A stretch of DNA of 64,000 bases from Pseudopyrenochaeta lycopersici (Eukaryota; Ascomycota; Dothideomycetes; Pleosporales; Pseudopyrenochaetaceae), in NCBI GenBank assembly GCA_003313425.1, contig NHZP01000023.1, positions 62,001 to 126,000 on the forward strand, in the 5' to 3' direction. How positions within the stretch are numbered: position 1 is the first letter of the stretch; every line of letters begins with the position of its first letter. Shown here in pieces: positions 35,682 through 47,853 of this stretch. Under the pieces are notes generated by a model. That model saw only the letters and a program-made list of their open reading frames with translations. It searched no databases and was not told where the DNA came from. Made by a program: the position numbers and the translations under genes.

Positions 35682-37025
35682 ATAAGCTTATACACTATCT
35701 TACTAGCGAGAAAGGTAAGCTAATAGGAGGACACTAGACCTAACTATATAGAGTAAAGAGACAGTAAGGATATATTACATCTAGCCTCGTTAACTAGAAG
35801 GAGCGTGTAGGAGCTAGGAAGCCTCTACTCTATGCCTATCCTTACAGCTACAGCAGAGTCTATAGTAGCTGTAAGGCCTACGTGTTAAGGCTATATTATT
35901 ATATACAGCATAGATAGTAACTTACGCTCTACTAGGATACTAATATCGCTACTAGTAACTACCGTATTAAATTCTATAGTAAGATTATCTATAGCTATAC
36001 ATCTTATAGACTAAAAAAGGCTAGCTAGTAGAACTATATAATAAGTAAAGTATATTTTAGTAGGTAAACGTAAGAAGAGATAGATAGGTAAGTAGGAGAA
36101 TAAGGCGTTACGCTAGGTAGGTAAGAAAAGACAAAAGAAAAGAAAAAAGGGCATAGCAAAGCTAAAGAAGAAGGGAATGCAGTAATAGACAGATACTAAA
36201 AGAGCGTTAGTTTTTTGTAGCTGTTACCTTACTACTATATATCGCATGCGTACTTAGTGTAAAGCGCAGCATAAGGTAAAGACAGCATACCTAACGCTAG
36301 CGTTTCTCTACGTCCCTACTATATTATGTAAAGACCTTAGTTATTAATAAAATAGTATAGTAAGAATAACTAAACGTCTAAATAACTAGTATATTAGTAA
36401 ATCCTAACTATTAGGCTTATGTAGAGGAAGTTAGAACTAGCAGTTAAAATAGTTCGCTAAGGGAGGTGCAGTAGAGATGCACAGACTATTAGAGGTTAGA
36501 GTAAATACACAAGCTGCGCTAAGACACTTACAGTAGCTTCTAGAAGGCTTTAAAACACTACATAGACTAGATAAGTATTTCTTAGCTACTAATCCTGTTA
36601 CCTAATATAGCTGCTTTGTTTATGCCCCCTTCTATTTAGTATAGTTATTAATTAGCGCGATTATATTAAGTTTGGCTGCGTTATACTAAATAGGCTGTGC
36701 ACTAGAGGTGCTAGGGAAGTACTGTTTATACTAAGGTAATGCAGGTCTATTATTATTATTATCTATATTACAACGTCCCCGCTAAGACCTAACCCTACTA
36801 GTTTCTTTAAGAGCCTCCCTTTTAATATAAGCGTTTTCGCTAACAAAAAGATAGTTAGAAGCGTTAGTATTTATACCGCTAGCTTAGTAGCTAACACGTT
36901 AAAATAATGCTAGTAACTTAGTATTTAAGGGTGTAATTATTATCCTTATAGGAGGTATTTCTAAAGGATATAAAGATAAGCATTTTTACCCTAATTACAG
37001 CTTATATTCTTAGCATAACTCTATT
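35682..37025. other. RIPed region without recognised gene
   Basis: Contains a Lys/Arg-rich plus-strand remnant at about 36060-36200 followed by Cys codons, and a plus-strand frame around 36430-36620. Both are too broken to classify. Confidence 0.4.
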
Positions 37026-38211
37026 ATCTTTTCTTACATTTACTTATAGCTATATATTTCTCTTACTACTTTACATTCTCTTACGCTATCCTAGCTTAAC
37101 TATCCTATAAAGATTATTTCTAAATACGCGCCTTTTATAGATAATTTTACCTCTAAATACTCTTTCTACTTAACGTTAAGCCTACATTACTTAATAAAGC
37201 CCTTTTAACATGCGCGCATTAACAGTCGCAGCTATTTTAGCGTTTACTGCAGGCATAACTACTAATACTATACCTATTATCCTCCTAGATAGCCTCTCTA
37301 ATAGCCTCCTATCTAGGCTTCTAATAACTGTTAGCCTTAATCTACCCGCAGCTGTTAATAATCTATAGGTTAGAAACACTAGATAATATACTAGGTTATA
37401 CTAACAGCACTAGGAGCTAGACAGTCTAAGACTAGACGTCTTAGGAGGCTTAGCTAGTAGCGAAGAGAGAGCTATAGCAAGGCTAGGGCCGCAGTAGACG
37501 CAGGCGAGGCAGCCGTGTTAGTAGTATTATTAAGGGTGTAGGTAAGAGGATTAGCGTTAGAGCAGATAGACTCTTTATTAGACAGACAATCTAAGACCAG
37601 ACTTCTAAAGAACTGCAGCTAGTTATAAAGAGAGAGCTACAGCAAGGCTAGGGACGTAGTAGACGCAGGCGAGGTAGCTGTGTTAGCAGTATTATAGAGG
37701 GCGTAAGTAAGGAGATTAGCAGGGCAGCAGACGTAATTTTTATTAGGCAGATAATCTAAGACTAGATATCTTAAGAGGCGCAGCTAGTAGCAAAGAGAGA
37801 GCTACAGCGAGGCTAGAGCTGCGGTAGACGCAGGCAAGGCAGTTATGTTAGCAGCGTAGTTAAAGGCGTAAGTAAGAGTATTAGCGGGGTAGCGGATAGA
37901 ATCTTTATTAGACAGACAATCTAAGACCAGACATCTAAGAAACTATAGCTAGTAGCAAAGAGAGAGCTACAGTAAGGCCAGGGCTGTAGCGGACGCAGGC
38001 GAGGCAGCTGTGTTAGTAGTATAGTTAAGAGTGTAGGTAAAGTAATTAGCATTAGAGCAGACAGAATCTTTATTAGACAGACGATCTAAGACTAAACCTT
38101 AGAAGAATCGCAGCTAGTAGCGAAGAGAGAGCTACAGTAAGGCCAGGGCCGTAGTAGACGCGGGCGAGGTAGTCGTGTTAGCAGCGTAGTTAAGGGCGTA
38201 AGTAAAGGTAT
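37026..38211 (+). repeat. Long repeat R1, copy b, part 1
   Basis: Equivalent to 12838-14025, with the same ORF and tandem units (first unit at 37424). It is cut at 38211 by the Gypsy element and resumes at 51076. More RIPed than copy a at most differing sites. Confidence 0.9.
37210..37368 (+). pseudogene. Short ORF with predicted signal peptide (R1 copy b)
   Basis: ATG 37210 to TAG 37366, 52 codons, beginning MRALTVAAILAFTAGITTNT like its counterpart at 13021. Replacements such as Ala-to-Thr and Val-to-Ile are the kind RIP produces. Conservation of the signal-like start in both copies is the only support for it as a gene. Confidence 0.35.
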
Positions 38212-38584
38212 TGTGGAGTTAACAAGGTGGTTCGGCACAATCCCGCAGTTCTGGTGTTGTGAATGAGAGGTAACGATGGAATCCAAACGTGCGTGAATAA
38301 CAGGAGCAGCTCTGCCTGTGCAGTCTGCCAGAAACGAAGGTAAGTATGGAGCCTAATTAAAAGTAATAAACAAAATGGTCTGAAATCTCATGAATTAACG
38401 TAGCTAATGCACTAGCTACTTTACAAAATCTCAGTTTTTGAAGTGAATTCTCGTGGAGTGTGGTGCATGAGGTTTTGGTGCATAATGTTGAGATCTCTCG
38501 CATCTCCAAGTTTTATCACTAAATTTCGCTGACAAAGGAAACCCATCATCACCTGATTGCCTAGGTACCCTGTGCAACGGCACA
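38212..38584 (-). repeat. 3' LTR of the Gypsy element
   Basis: 373 bp, on the minus strand TGTGCCGTTGCAC...CTCCACA. It differs from the 5' LTR at three positions only, all transitions (38347, 38355, 38562). Confidence 0.95.
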
Positions 38585-38602
38585 AACCTCCCCTACTTTG
38601 AG
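38585..38602 (-). other. Polypurine tract next to the 3' LTR
   Basis: Minus strand AAAGTAGGGGAGGTT directly before the LTR, the usual primer site for plus-strand DNA synthesis. Confidence 0.8.
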
Positions 38603-38940
38603 CTCAGTCCCATTGAGCTCACAAATCCTGCTTATTATTCCTTCTCTTCATAAGCAGAACTATTAGCAGGAGGAGAAGAGAGCTGAGAAAAGACACACAA
38701 AAAAGAAAGGAAAGAAAGAAATTGTTGCCCCACGAACAAAGGGAAGGCAGCATGAGCTGCATTTCTGCAGGAGGAGCAGTCCTCGTAATCGTGCAGGTTC
38801 CTTCATGAACTCTCGCACTTTATCGTCAAATCTCTTAAAGACAGTAGGAAAAACAAAAGAAAACGCGCCTTAACCTTACTGTTGAAGACGCCGGCAAGTA
38901 TGCCATCGTCCTAGTATCCCTCGAACGACCTGGAGGCACT

Positions 38941-38990
38941 CAGCCAATTAGAGTCTGTTAAGCCTCACCTGACGACTGCTAATTGGTTAG
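38941..38990 (-). promoter_or_regulatory. Palindromic repeat A in the Gypsy element (after ORF3)
   Basis: CAGCCAATTAGA...TGCTAATTGGTTAG, the most decayed of three related palindromes. It lies about 30 bp past the ORF3 stop (39018). Confidence 0.7.
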
Positions 38991-39017
38991 GCTCTCGACA
39001 GTGCAGCCAAATCACCC

Positions 39018-42000
39018 TTACTTCTTCTTCTTAATCTCCTCAATCCTCTTGCTACGACGAGGAGTCTGCGACGGTGCATGCAGATTTGACGCGCTTATGT
39101 CAGGTTGCGCTTGCCCAGGACGAGAAGGCGCGAGAGGAGGTCCTATAGGTAACTAACCAGGCGAATATTAACTCGGCGCCTGTTACTGCGATAACGACCT
39201 TCGTAAACCAGCATGAGCTGAAGTCTGTAGAGACTTAGTTGCGCTTCGGATAGACAGGCGCCTCAGTTTCTCCTTCCTGTCCAGCATCCTAGCAGCCTTG
39301 CCATCAGGATTATCAGAAAGCTTCTTAAGAACCTTGTCTAGGGCAGTGCGTTATTTAACCTAACTATCGTGCTTCTACTACTTAGCTTCCTAAGCTGGAT
39401 TTATACCTTTATTTAAGAAGAACGACCTGTTAGGTACGCTGAGGTCTCTGTCTTCCCTAAAAGTAAGCTTCTTATAATGCCGGCAGATAACCTAATACTC
39501 TTTAATTATCTTTACTGTAGCCTTCCTAGTATCCTTAATAAATTGATAGATTAAACTAGGATCAGGCTAATCCGTAAACAAGTTAGTCAGTTCCTCTAAA
39601 ACTAGCGGAGAGTCCCATCTCAGCTAACAGTTTACAGCCTTAGCAATGTTTGACGAGTATACTAGTGTAATATCTCTAGGAAAGGCCCACTTGACGCCGC
39701 TATAGTGATTTAAGTGTCCAGAAGGTAACTTTAGCGCGGCAGTTAAGCTTTGAAAGGCAGCAGCAAGCTCTTGATAGGAGCCCATCTCAGGAATCTCCAT
39801 TGTAGTTATGTCCTCTTCCACCTTAACAAACCAAGGCAAGATAGTTTGTCGTTACTTAGTTGCAGGTCCAGTAGATCCATGAGGCAGCCTAAGATCAGAG
39901 ATACGGACGTAACCAGCCTTACAAGGCTAACTAAACCATTCAACGTTAGGAAATTTCACACTGCAATTCTCTGGCCAGTCTCTCTTATCGTCCCATCCCT
40001 CAATATAACTAGTAGAGTTCTTAAGTCCTGAGTTTTCTCGCCAATTCTAGTACTTGTGGATAATATTATAAAAGCTACGTAGTATCTACGTGCAGTTGTC
40101 TTCATCTTCATCATTAAAAGAGACGCTTCCTTAGATAATGTCTACGCCCCTGCCTAAGTACACAGCTTTAGAGATGTTTAAGTTAATGTGACAGAAGTAA
40201 GTTCTATCCCTAGGCTTAGTGTATTTCATGTAATAAAGGTAAGAAATTAGATTAGGCTCTTTTCGCAAGACTGCGTACATCAGCCAATACTCAACGTCAC
40301 CTCGCACAAGCTGCTGTATCAACGAATGATACATCACCCGACACCAGCTAAGGTTGCTCTTGCCATCAATTAGCCGCGTATAGTAGAGGTACATGTTAAA
40401 ACTTTAATTAAGGATTAAGACTAGCTCAGAATCCTCAAAAATCCAGCTGAAGGCGTCGTAGGTAATGCTGCTGTACTCCTTAAATGCTTTAACATATACT
40501 CCCTAATTAAGAGCCTTAGCAACTTTGTCCCAGTCAATTTAGACTTAAACTTTTGCTAGGCGATAACAATAGCTCTTTAGGTCTTGATGCGTATAGTCTC
40601 CTCAAAACGGGGCTGAGAACAGAACTTAAGTTACTGGGTCTGATTAAAGCTGACCCCATCAATCCTAACAATAGTACAGTATCTTGAGCAGCTGAACTGT
40701 GTTTAAAATGCTAAGGCTTTAAGTAAGCAGGCCCATCTTACCAGCCACGTAACAGTAATATTGCCAGCACACCCTGCGATGGTCGAATACCTAACTACCC
40801 TGCGTATCCTTAAGAGTGCTGAAATTCACACACTCTCAATACCAGGTATCAATCAGCTAAACGCGCTTACTATCATTCAACTTTCTAGACGTGAGCGACG
40901 CAGTTATCTTAACTAGAGCAGACTATTTATTTATATAGTTGCATCCCTTACGCGATTTCACTGCGATGCTAGTTTTAAGCGAGATGTCTTCTTTAATTAA
41001 GTCTCGAACGTTAATACTGTCGTTAAGTATCGCTAGCAGTATTTCTAACTCTTCGCGTAACTACCTTACTAACTCTAAGTCTCTTACGCGAATCTTATCT
41101 AGAGCGAGAGGCTGCGTAGAGGGAAATCTCTAACGCCGCCTAAGACGGAATTTCTCTTAAAGGGCCTCTACTGCCTTAACCTGTTGTTAAGTACGCCTAT
41201 TCCCTCTTAAACGTCGTTCTTCTAGCTAGATTTCTTGAATGCTTTCAGCTGTAACAGACAGCCTGTCTATTTGAGGCTCGCCTAGCTTCTCTAGCTTATT
41301 CTGGATATTACCTCTAAATTCTTTGCTTGTGCGTTGGTAACTAAGACTAGAAGGCTTAATAACTTGCGTGCGCCCTCTAATATTTAATAAAGTGGCAGGG
41401 CTTTAGCTTCTAGCACGTTTAGAGGCAGTTATCGCTAAGGCTGTCATCTGGACGCTAACCTTAGCCGCAGAATCGTTCTTGCTGTCGCTAGCAGCAGGAA
41501 GAAGTAACTTAGTCCGCTCATGATACCTGAAATAATTCTCCTGCAGCTACTTAGGCGGAATAGTCACATTTAGAGGAAGCTTTGTTCCTGCATGTAATTG
41601 CTTTCTATACTATTTAATTGCCTCTGTCTAGAATATCTAGTTAAGATACCCCTCCCTAGAGCGCGTGTCTATATTGTCGGCCGTAATCCTAGAGGCAGGT
41701 ATCTTATGCTTATTAATAATACTGCGCAACTCGGCGTTACCGTCCTTATAATGCTTCTTTATCTAAGCAGGCATGTTAGCTATCTGCTAACGTACTTCTT
41801 CTTAGTTAGTAATATTAATAAATCTATCCTATCTCCTCCTTACAGATTATTATTAATAGTAAAGAGCTGTGTTAAGGAAGGGAGCGAGGTTGTCTAGCGA
41901 GGTCCTGCGCAGTAACTATTAGACTGCCGTCACGCCAGAGTGCGAGTACACTACCTGAACAGAATATAGAATGAGGACCTGCCTTAGTACATGCTGATGG

Positions 42001-42479
42001 TGTTCGTCCAGATAGGCAAACGCGCTCTCTGTCTCCTTTTTCCTCTTCTTCTTATAAGTGTCTATGTCCTTAAGTATAGGATATTGCTGCTTAAAAGCAG
42101 CGATACCTCTATACTACGATATCAGGCTCAGTCTTCCTTTTAGAAATTCTCTAGTCGCGATAATAAGGGTTGAAGTCTTGTTAAAGTAAGTCGCTAAGGC
42201 TACTATCTAATTATCTACTATACCCTTCTATTTAACAGGCGAGACTTGCAGCAAGTTTCGAACCTAAGTGTCCACTGTGATCCCTGCGTGCCAGGGGACT
42301 TTAACGTTACTATAACGCTTAAGCTTAGTTCTGTAGTCTTTAATAGCTTCTTTACTAGTAAATCGCACGATCTTTGTCAGCGCAGGCTTAATTATAGTCG
42401 TAGTTAGTTAAGGATTTGGGTTTGACGGTGGGGGTGGACGCTTCCCAGGCTGTTTAGGTGTCTGAGGCGGCTGTAACAT
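39018..42479 (-). pseudogene. Gypsy ORF3: ~1,153-codon accessory protein with 2OG-Fe(II)-oxygenase-like C-terminal half
   Basis: ATG 42479 (MLQPPQTPKQPGKRPPPP) to TAA 39018, one phase throughout, interrupted by stops. N-terminal ~600 codons: proline-rich start, then charged helical, coiled-coil-like sequence (for example KLEKLGEPQIDRLSVTAESI). C-terminal part (40394-39624): LSWCRVMYHSLIQQLVRGDVEYWLMYAVLR, DRTYFCHINLN and, later, RLPHGSTGPATK followed by TILPWF. HIN (40190-40182) is one TpG-to-TpA change from HID, so the pattern H-x-D...H...R fits the metal and 2-oxoglutarate ligands of that superfamily. This is inference; I recall similar uncharacterised fungal proteins but no function. It follows pol and precedes the polypurine tract, so it travels with the element. 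Confidence 0.6.
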
Positions 42480-43213
42480 CGCTTAAAGTTTGTACCTAAC
42501 AGGCACTCGTGTGTTTACCTTAGAAAGTTTAATAGATAGTGACAGGAAGTAAGAAAGAGAAACTTAGGCCCTGTAGGATCAACCACAGGCTCGAGATTTA
42601 GAGGAGGTTCGAGCGGCGGAGGGTATCTTTCCCTCCCTAACTTTACTTCAAAGCCCCGCTAAGGCTCGACGACGTAGTAAAAGGTAAAGTTACTATTATT
42701 TTAACTTCTTCCTGTTGCCTAATTAGCTAGCATAGCGGGTCCTCTTAAGAGTTAGCTACTCAGGAACGTTTCCTGAGCGGGTCTTATCTTACTGCTAAAC
42801 GCAGCTATAAACTTACCTTCATACTTAAAAATATTAATTATCTTATCTTCTACCTCCTTTAATTAATTCTGCATCTTCGAATTGTCGCTCCGTGATCTCG
42901 TGGTTGCGTTGCTGCTGTTGGCGCAGATATTAAGTTGTCCAGCTAATCAGATTTCAGCAGGTCTCGCTAAGCTCACCTGGCGATTGCTGATTGGCCAGAT
43001 CCTTTAACACCCTGGTTTCTCTACCATTTTTGATCGCGCAACTAGGAGATCGACCTCCCAGCGACTCTAAATAATATTTCGTTTAATTTTGACTCATTTT
43101 TATATGCCTGGGAGGTTGCGCTGCGTGTGTGTAATGCTGAATGTGTAAAAATATGCGAAAATTTGACAAAGGAAATGCAGTCCCTCCCCTGCTTTAAGAT
43201 AAAAGCCCGTCCC
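42480..43213. other. Pol-ORF3 spacer of the Gypsy element
   Basis: About 730 bp between the pol stop and the ORF3 start. Contains palindrome B (42939-42998). The 77-codon minus frame at 43042-43275 overlaps the pol end in another phase and is not supported. Confidence 0.6.
42939..42998 (-). promoter_or_regulatory. Palindromic repeat B in the Gypsy element (pol-ORF3 junction)
   Basis: CAGCTAATCAGATTTCAGCA...GCTGATTGGCCAG. About 80% identical to copy C at 47707 and able to form a stem of about 10 bp with one mismatch. Confidence 0.75.
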
Positions 43214-46200
43214 CTAGGCTTAAGGAAGCTTATCTTCTGAGTCAGAATTAATTTCTGAATTAGGTATTTGAACATATTGTCGTCTCTCAGTCTCTATCAA
43301 AGATCTTGGTATAATAACAGGATGGCTGCGCGCAGTTAGCTGTGTTATATCTTTAGATAAATCTAAGTTTATAGGAGGGTTAATCTCTATCTCTTATAAC
43401 TGAATTGCGTCTTAGTTAGGATTCTTAATGACTGTAAACTTATCGTCTTAAGAGTTATTAAATTAAGCAGGCGGCGGTAAAAAGTCAGCCTTAACATCCT
43501 ATAACAATAGATCCTATAACTTTGCGCGACCTTAATACTCCTAAGCAACCTTACTTTTATCTTAAGGTACCTACAGTTTAAGTCTCTATCCTAGGGTAGT
43601 GTTTCTAAATTGCGTGCCGTCAAGGTCTATAAGTTAATAGTTACCTTTATTCTAGTTAGCATAAAAGACTTTGTATAGTCCTAGCTATCTGCTCGCAAGC
43701 TTCTTATCTCTTAATATGTTAATGTCTCTAGCTAAGTCCTATATTAGTACGAAGTCATCTTCTTTAATTTCTTCTTAACAAATCTCCCTGTAATCGTCCT
43801 AATATTCCTTCTTTTCGCGTCGTAGGCGCTCAGTTCTTAACACTGCGTCCTTAAGAAATTAATCTCTTAAATCTAGCTACATAGCTCGCACTGCTAATAA
43901 CTGGCCTCTTAATGTTACTTATCTAAATAGTAATGTCTGCTATGTTAGAAGAGCAAGCTTAATCGGAAGTACTAGATTCTAACTAGTAACTAACTAATAA
44001 GGAGAATATCTAGTCTAACTCTGCGTAGAAATTCTGTCTGCCTATAATACAGTTAGAAGATTATTAACCTAAGGTCTAGGAAGCTTTACAAGTGCGTTGC
44101 ATATTAGCTTGTAACTACCCTTGATTTTTCTTATAGCCTAAGAGTTGTATACTAATACCTAGATCCTCCTGATACAATAAATCTTAGTAAGGGCTTTAAC
44201 TACCTTTCTAAAATCAGGCCCGCTGTCTATAGTAAGCGTCCTTGTTATACTCTAGCGACATAAGATTTCCTTATATAAAAATTTAGCAATAGTAGATAAC
44301 TTATTGTTAGCTATTGCTCGTGCCTCTGGCTATCTACTAAGGTATTCTCGTGCAATTACAATAAATTTCTTTCCTTAATAATGCGGCATGTAAACAACGT
44401 CTATAGTAACTCGTTCCTATAACGCGTAACAGTAGGTATTTGTCAGCATCTCTTGCTTGCGACTTAATGATCTTTGCTGGTACTGTTCGCATAATGCAAT
44501 CGTGCGTCGCACCTCCTTATGTATCCTTTCCTACTAGTATCGTTGAGCAAGTATTAAATAGACGCTATTCACTCCTCTGTAACTAATCTGTTAATATATT
44601 TCCTATATAGCTACAGTCTTAAGATTAGGATTATCTATAACTTAATAAATAGCTATATTCCTTATAGACTTTTAGAAGAGATACCCTTCTCGCACAAAGA
44701 AATTTATCGCCCTCTTTTTCTATGCTTAAAGTTGTGCCCTCGTAAGGCCTTTAGGCTTCTTAAATCTTATTAAGAACTAAGTAATCGCTTTAGACTTATC
44801 TGAGTATTGCTTATTTAGTACCCTACTTGTCTTAGCAGGCGAGGTAAACTCGAGGTTAGCGACTAGGTTTTTAATGAAATCTTCAAGGTCGTCTTTAGTC
44901 TTGTCTGGCTGTTCCCATCCTTCTAGCTTTAGGTAACGTAATAACGCATCAGCAACGATATTCTTCTTTCTAGGAACATGCTTAATGTCAAAGTCCTAGG
45001 TAAGGATAGCTGCGAGCTACCTGTTTTGGACTAACCTAGGGACGTCAGGCGATAATCTGTTAAGTTAATAAATAAGCGTCTGAGCGTCCGTTTTAATAGT
45101 AAAATATTATCTATATAGCTAGGTTCTGAATTTCTTTAACGCCTATAATACTGCCTTGCACTTAAGCTTTGTTAAGTGCTAGAGACTCTCAGCTTTTAAC
45201 CAAATTGTACTTTCAAATCGACATGGGTGTCTCTTTCCATCTGCTCTAATCTGTTTAAGAGACGCGCCTGCGCATTCCTTGCTCGCATCTACTGCCATAA
45301 AAATTATACCTCTATTCTTGTAATTAGGACTCGCTAACGCTGGGGCTGAAGTAATGTATTACTTTAAGGTACGCATAGCCTCTTGTTAAGCCTCCTGCCA
45401 TGTCTATTTAACGCTAGTCCTTATTAACTGGAACAGGGGCTTCGCGCGAATAGTAAAGCTAGGCACCTATATCCTGTAGTAGACACAGATACCCACAAAC
45501 GCCCTTACTTCTTTCACGTTTCTGCATTCTAGCTAATCTAGAATCTTGGCTACTTTCTGTCAATCTGGATATCTCCCTTGCGCAGTAACCTTATATCTAA
45601 CTACCCCTAATCTAGAGACTCCCTAATAACACTTCTTGCCTAAAATTATAGCTCTAGCTCTTTCTACATTAGCTAGGGCCCTGTCTAGCTGTTAAATGTG
45701 TTCTAACACATATCTTCTTACTCTAGGAAATGCTTCTTCTCCTCTATAGTTAGTTTTAGGACCGCTAGCAGTAATATTGTCTATAAAAGGAATAGTATGT
45801 GGCTAATAATCCTTTATAATCTTTATAACTACTTGCTAAAAGACTGCAACTAAGTTGGTCGCGCCTTAAACTATCGTACAGTATCAAAGTAAACTAACTA
45901 GCGTATGAAAGGCAGTCATGTCTCTGCTGTCTAGATAAAGTATAATCTAGTTATATCCTAAGAATAGATCTATAAGAGATAGAATATAATATCTACTAAA
46001 ACGCTTAGAGAATTTATCTGCTGTTAGAGGCAGATTAGCATCCCTAAGAGATACTGCGTTTATCTTAATTAACCTAAGTATTATCTAATAACTTTTATCC
46101 TTCTTTTTAACCAGAAACTATAAGTTTCTATACTAACTGGCGTATCTTTCTAGTACCCCTTGATTAAGTCTGTTATTAAATATTGTAACTACCTCTTCCT

Positions 46201-47690
46201 TAACAGCTCGCGCTATTAGGAACGATTTTTCTTACTAAGCTTTATGTTTAATAGTCCGTATCTTATATAGAGGACATACATCCTTAATAATTCGTCCCGT
46301 CTCAGAGAAAGTGAAAGCGATCGCGCCTTCTCTGTTCATTAACATTTTAATAAATAACTAAACTTCTAATTTTATTAACTCAGATCTAAACTTTTATAAG
46401 GCTAGCCTTTCTAGTGTTAATCTTGTGCCTTGTAGGAATACTGTATATCTGTATTTAAAAAGGTGATTAAAAGGCCCTATATTAGGAGGTCTTAGACTTT
46501 TTCTTAAGAGTTACAGTTTAATAGTATGTCGCTTCTAATCCTCACGCCTAAACTCCTTAATATCTGATGCTGCAGGAATATCTACAGGTCGCACCTTGTT
46601 AGCTACCCTCTTATGCAGGGTATTGACCTGACTGCCTGTGTACTTCCTTCTCTTTTCCTATTGCGCCTGACGGTTGAGTTCACACATAACTAAAAAAGAC
46701 TCCAATTCTTGCACAGCTAAAGGATCCTTAGAGGCTCTAACTGCATAGCTTATTACTTGCTTTGCCTATTCTTTAAATTGCTACTTATTATTAGTTGTAA
46801 AAACAGGTGAAAATTCGCTAAATCTAACAGAAGCTTTCATAAATTCAGCCTCCTAAATATACTTAACCTAAGCATAAGATAAATAAGATTCTAAACTAAA
46901 ACATTGTCCTGGGTATCTTCTACTTAAATCTAGACACTCCTCCCTAGAAAGGGTGTCTGCTACGTGTTTTCCTTATCTTTAGGAGTCGGTATATAGTCTC
47001 TTAGATGCAGCGGAGCAGGATTAGAGGCTATAAAGACAGCGTTCCTGTCTCTATTCTTAGAAATAATCCTGCACGTAATCCTTCTATATATGTTATACTG
47101 AATTGATAACCTTACTAAAGCGCACCAAGGTCCACCCAAAATCGCTAATCTTGTTAGGTTTTAAACGATCCTGAAGTGACTAATAACAGTTACCTCCCCT
47201 ACTTTAACTAGGACACTCCACGCAGTTCCTATAAAAGGATTAGTGCTTCTATTCGCAGTAACCACTCTATCTTAATGCGAGCTACCTTGCTTATAGTCTT
47301 CATATGTAAGCTTTAATGCCTTGGCTGCACTGTATCTTAAAAGGTTTATCTGTGCGCCAGTGTTAATAAGACACTTTACTGCATGCCTATTAAATAAGGC
47401 CTAGCAGGTTAGAAGGTTACACTGCACGTAGGCTATGCCTATCTTCTTTTAAATTATCGTGGCTTCTTGTTCAGTAGGATCAACTAAAGCTTTATGCTAA
47501 GTGTTATATGTTCCTAGGGCTTCATGCCTAGTTTGTGCATTAAAAGTCCTAAATTATATCAAGTTAAGCTCTAAATTCAGTCCTTTTTTGAAACTAACCG
47601 TCTCTACTTAATTTGATTTAACCTTCTCTTTATCAGAAAAATACCTCTAAACATCCCTAATGACTTGGGCGGACGCAGGGTTGTGCGGGG
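43214..47690 (-). pseudogene. Gypsy pol polyprotein (protease, RT, RNase H, integrase), RIP-inactivated
   Basis: Minus strand, phase 1, stops at 43220 (TAA) or 43214 (TAG). Protease: LINTGAQINLL near 47360, where D-T-G has become N-T-G. RT: KRFSRYYILSLIDLFLGYNQ and DMTAFHT (45907), then PFIDNI in place of F-L/I-D-D. RNase H: MAVDASKECAGASL and KHVPRKKNIVADALLR. Integrase and a C-terminal region follow to 43220. The enzyme set copies the RNA and inserts the DNA. Many TAG/TAA stops and acid-to-Asn changes fit RIP. The 5' end is approximate; the frame can be followed up into palindrome C. No frameshift seen across about 4.4 kb. Confidence 0.85.
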
Positions 47691-47706
47691 TAAGGCACTG
47701 CGGTGT

Positions 47707-47765
47707 CAGCCAATCAGATTCCAGCAGGTCTTGCTTAGCTGACCTAGCGATTGCTGATTGGCTGG
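47707..47765 (-). promoter_or_regulatory. Palindromic repeat C in the Gypsy element (gag-pol junction)
   Basis: CAGCCAATCAG (47707-47717) and its exact complement CTGATTGGCTG (47754-47764) enclose a 36-bp loop. Lies 90 bp past the gag stop. Confidence 0.8.
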
Positions 47766-47853
47766 CCAGCCCAATACTTAATTCTACAGCGTTTACGCTG
47801 GCTAACGACGCGGCAGGCTTATTAATTACTTTTAATATATTTCTAACTTATTT

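Noticed and set aside
40939..41133. Plus-strand ORFs at 40939, 41598 and 39750
   Set aside because: They overlap ORF3 of the Gypsy element, whose minus-strand phase is continuous from 42479 to 39018.
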